Below, in pieces: positions 5,818-7,400 of a stretch of 7,400 bases of DNA (the first letter of the stretch is position 1; every line of letters begins with the position of its first letter). The translations under genes and the position numbers were made by a program. The notes under the pieces are model-generated. The model searched no databases, was not told where the DNA came from, and worked only from the letters and a program-made list of their open reading frames with translations. The DNA lies in assembly GCA_937891875.1 (NCBI GenBank), contig CALATR010000184.1:1-7400 (forward strand), in the 5' to 3' direction. The stretch comes from an uncultured Pseudomonadota bacterium (lineage in GTDB: Bacteria > Myxococcota_A > UBA796 > GCA-2862545).

Positions 5818-7169
5818 TCGGACGGCTTGGCAACACGCTCGCAGGGGGTCTGCTGGCCCTGGGTCTCCTCGGTCTGCCCGGTTGTACCGGCACGAGCGCA
5901 CCTCCCGAGCCCGTGTGCGCCGCCGTCCCCGAGGTGACGTGGGCCCTGCCCACCGAGCACCGCACGCCCCTTCCGATCCCGCCCGACCAGACCGCCATCG
6001 ACGCGGCCATGGCGCTCAAGACCCTGGTGCGGGATCGCGCGACCGACCCGGGCAACCCCTGGGCGATCTCCCACGCCCTGCTCGCCATCGGCCCCGAGAC
6101 CGAGCTTGCAAACGGCAAGAAGGCCGTGGACTGGCTCTTCGAGGAGTACGCCGAGACCTTCGAGGTCTGTGGCGAGACCCTCATCCGCTTTCCCCGCAAG
6201 CGCGGCGACATCCGCATCGAGCCGCACACCGACCTGATCCTCAAGGCGCTGACCGAGAACGGCATCCCGCCCGAGCGCAAGGTGACCGTGCAGGGCAAGC
6301 AGCTCACGGTCGGCCACCTGTACCGGGGCAGCCTGCACCGGGCCTGGGTCGACGCGTCGAGCAAGCCGGCCGCGGGTGCGCCGGAGAAGGACGTCACCTG
6401 GGACACGGTGCCGTTCGGTCCGCCGTCGGACGGGTCTGGGACCACGACCCAGAACTGGAACGACGCGCCGTGGGCCCTGCAGGCGCTCTCCGCCTACGCC
6501 CCTGACGACCTCGCCTGGACCGCGGACGGCGGCCACGAGATGACCATGGACCGGTTCACCCACGCGACGGTGGACCGGATCGACGCCGAGACCCAGGCCC
6601 TGCAGATCGCGATGCGCTCGGGGTCGACGTTCGACAAGGTCCAGGCCAGCAAGGATGGCGGCCTGGTCAGCATGACCTGCGGCGGCGCCCACATGCTGCA
6701 GGGCACGGCCCACGCGCTGGGTCGCGGCTTTGGAGAGTCCGGGGACAAGGCCCGCTTCCAGGCTCAGGTCGACATCCTGTTCTGGCGCTACCAGTCGGAG
6801 CTCGACACCTACACCGAGATGCTCCAGACCCAGCCGCGCTACCGCACGCTGATCATGATGCAGCGGCTGAAGTTCCTGGGGCACTTCCTGGAGACGACCC
6901 ACAAGCTGGTCATCCTGGGACAGCTGCAGCCAGACGCGGAGCAGGAGCGCATCATGCGCGACGCCTCCATCCAGCTCATCGCCACGGTCGCCGTGCTCCA
7001 GCAGACGGGCATCCTGGCGAACATCCACAAGCTGGTCGAGCCGGACACCCCCGAGGTCTACCCCGGGGTGATCACGAACGAGCAGCTGTACCTGGACTAC
7101 CTGGGCGATAGCGCCCACGGGTACCGGGGGCTGGATCTGGCGCTCGGGCACGGGATCTACCTGTACTGA
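5814..7169 (+). CDS. Lipoprotein with a helical CGGAH-motif domain, unknown function, 451 aa
   Basis: The GTG at 5814 gives MIGRLGNTLAGG, then a hydrophobic run to LGLPGC, making Cys24 the likely lipidated residue (Pro at -2 is slightly unusual). Upstream open frame is shadow of the preceding gene. The mature protein is mostly helical, with two PWA-containing helices, NPWAISHALLAIGPE (81-95) and WNDAPWALQALSAY (215-228). A central segment, DGGLVSMTCGGAHMLQG (281-297), is followed by long helices from about 310 to 410. Such repeated helix pairs with a CGG[TA]H turn recall alpha/alpha-toroid proteins of the terpene-cyclase/prenyltransferase-like type, but the Asp-rich catalytic motifs of those enzymes are not seen, so I do not assign an activity. 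Conserved-looking His (87, 138, 293, 300) could bind metal or polar ligands. It is probably made with, and acts next to, the discoidin/NHL protein in the envelope. Confidence 0.87.
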   Translation: MIGRLGNTLAGGLLALGLLGLPGCTGTSAPPEPVCAAVPEVTWALPTEHRTPLPIPPDQTAIDAAMALKTLVRDRATDPGNPWAISHALLAIGPETELANGKKAVDWLFEEYAETFEVCGETLIRFPRKRGDIRIEPHTDLILKALTENGIPPERKVTVQGKQLTVGHLYRGSLHRAWVDASSKPAAGAPEKDVTWDTVPFGPPSDGSGTTTQNWNDAPWALQALSAYAPDDLAWTADGGHEMTMDRFTHATVDRIDAETQALQIAMRSGSTFDKVQASKDGGLVSMTCGGAHMLQGTAHALGRGFGESGDKARFQAQVDILFWRYQSELDTYTEMLQTQPRYRTLIMMQRLKFLGHFLETTHKLVILGQLQPDAEQERIMRDASIQLIATVAVLQQTGILANIHKLVEPDTPEVYPGVITNEQLYLDYLGDSAHGYRGLDLALGHGIYLY

Positions 7170-7218
7170 CGGGCGGTCGCGTTGCCGCGGGCAGGGGAGT
7201 GGAGAGGCGGTCTCTGGT

Positions 7219-7233
7219 CCCTGGTCTCCAGGG
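7219..7233 (+). terminator. Hairpin after the discoidin/CGGAH pair, possible terminator
   Basis: CCCTGG, loop TCT, CCAGGG form a perfect 6-bp stem 49 bases after the stop of the lipoprotein gene. The only following T is in CCTGCTT, so intrinsic termination is weakly supported. Position after the last gene of the unit is the main argument. Confidence 0.35.
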
Positions 7234-7269
7234 CCTGCTTCGAGCGGGTGATGCAGGCGTGCTCCGCCG

Positions 7270-7283
7270 CGGCTCCGGAGCCG
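7270..7283. repeat. 14-base perfect palindrome
   Basis: CGGCTCCGGAGCCG reads the same on both strands. It could be a dimeric-regulator site upstream of a gene beyond the window or a short stem; palindromes of this length are not rare in GC-rich spacers. Confidence 0.3.
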
Positions 7284-7400
7284 GCTGTCCGATTCGCCGC
7301 AATCGTGGTCGGGCGAGCACGCCGAGGCTGGTCTCGCCGCTGGTGCCGATGCGAACCGCCGACGGTATTGGCCGAGTGCACCCGCTCGCAGAGGGCCCCA

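Larger units (their letters stand above)
7170..7400. other. 231-base region without a convincing gene
   Basis: Open frames exist on both strands here, including one from GTG 7259 that stays open to the window edge. Their products are Arg/Pro/Ser-rich without recognisable motifs, as expected of chance frames in GC-rich DNA. I saw no tRNA-like fold. The stretch holds two inverted repeats: a hairpin at 7219-7233 and a palindrome at 7270-7283. It may be a 3' spacer or the promoter region of a gene beyond the window. Confidence 0.5.

Noticed and set aside
3910..5901. Minus-strand open frame of 663 codons opposite the discoidin/NHL gene
   Set aside because: The plus strand has a signal peptide, a recognisable sandwich domain and NHL repeats; the antisense product is an LDV/EVD-rich shadow.
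5700..7151. Minus-strand open frame of 483 codons opposite the CGGAH lipoprotein gene
   Set aside because: It mirrors the plus-strand gene, has no ribosome site of note and gives a low-complexity Val/Leu/Arg product.
7259..7400. Plus-strand frame from GTG 7259 open to the window edge as a new gene
   Set aside because: No ribosome site precedes it and the 47 visible residues are Arg/Gly-rich with no motif; too little sequence to support a call.

Overview
The window is very GC-rich with strong G/C preference at third codon positions. Two small lipoproteins carry Asp/Thr-rich tails, and exported or lipidated proteins are frequent. This fits a Gram-negative, high-GC bacterium of the Myxococcota / former Deltaproteobacteria type. 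The assignment is inferred from protein style only; no rRNA or other marker is present.

Layout. (1) Bases 1-440 (+) hold the C-terminal end of a larger gene that begins outside the window. (2) Bases 463-1790 (-) hold two genes facing it: an exported single-domain rhodanese (1293-1790) followed, 32 bases downstream, by a cytoplasmic helical, TPR-like protein (463-1260). (3) A divergent junction of about 80 bases (1791-1869) separates these from a rightward block: a 384-residue protein of unknown function (1870-3024) and two neighbouring Cys-rich lipoproteins (3052-3399 and 3425-3832) that look like an old tandem duplication. (4) A 113-base spacer (3833-3945) carries a strong hairpin and three evenly spaced GGTCAC words. 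(5) A tightly coupled pair follows. One gene encodes an exported protein with an N-terminal NADase-type/discoidin-like domain and NHL-like propeller repeats (3946-5817). The other encodes a 451-residue lipoprotein with a CGGAH motif (5814-7169), and the two overlap by four bases (GTGA). (6) Bases 7170-7400 show no convincing gene, only inverted repeats.

How the genes may work together. Four of the five genes right of base 3000 or in the rhodanese unit have export or lipidation signals, so the window is mostly about the cell envelope. The best candidate for an undescribed unit is the coupled 3946-7169 pair: a secreted sugar-binding/propeller protein made together with a membrane-anchored helical partner. 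The two Cys-rich lipoproteins upstream could be part of the same surface programme, but the spacer hairpin suggests they may be a separate transcription unit. No mobile element, CRISPR array, tRNA or rRNA was seen.
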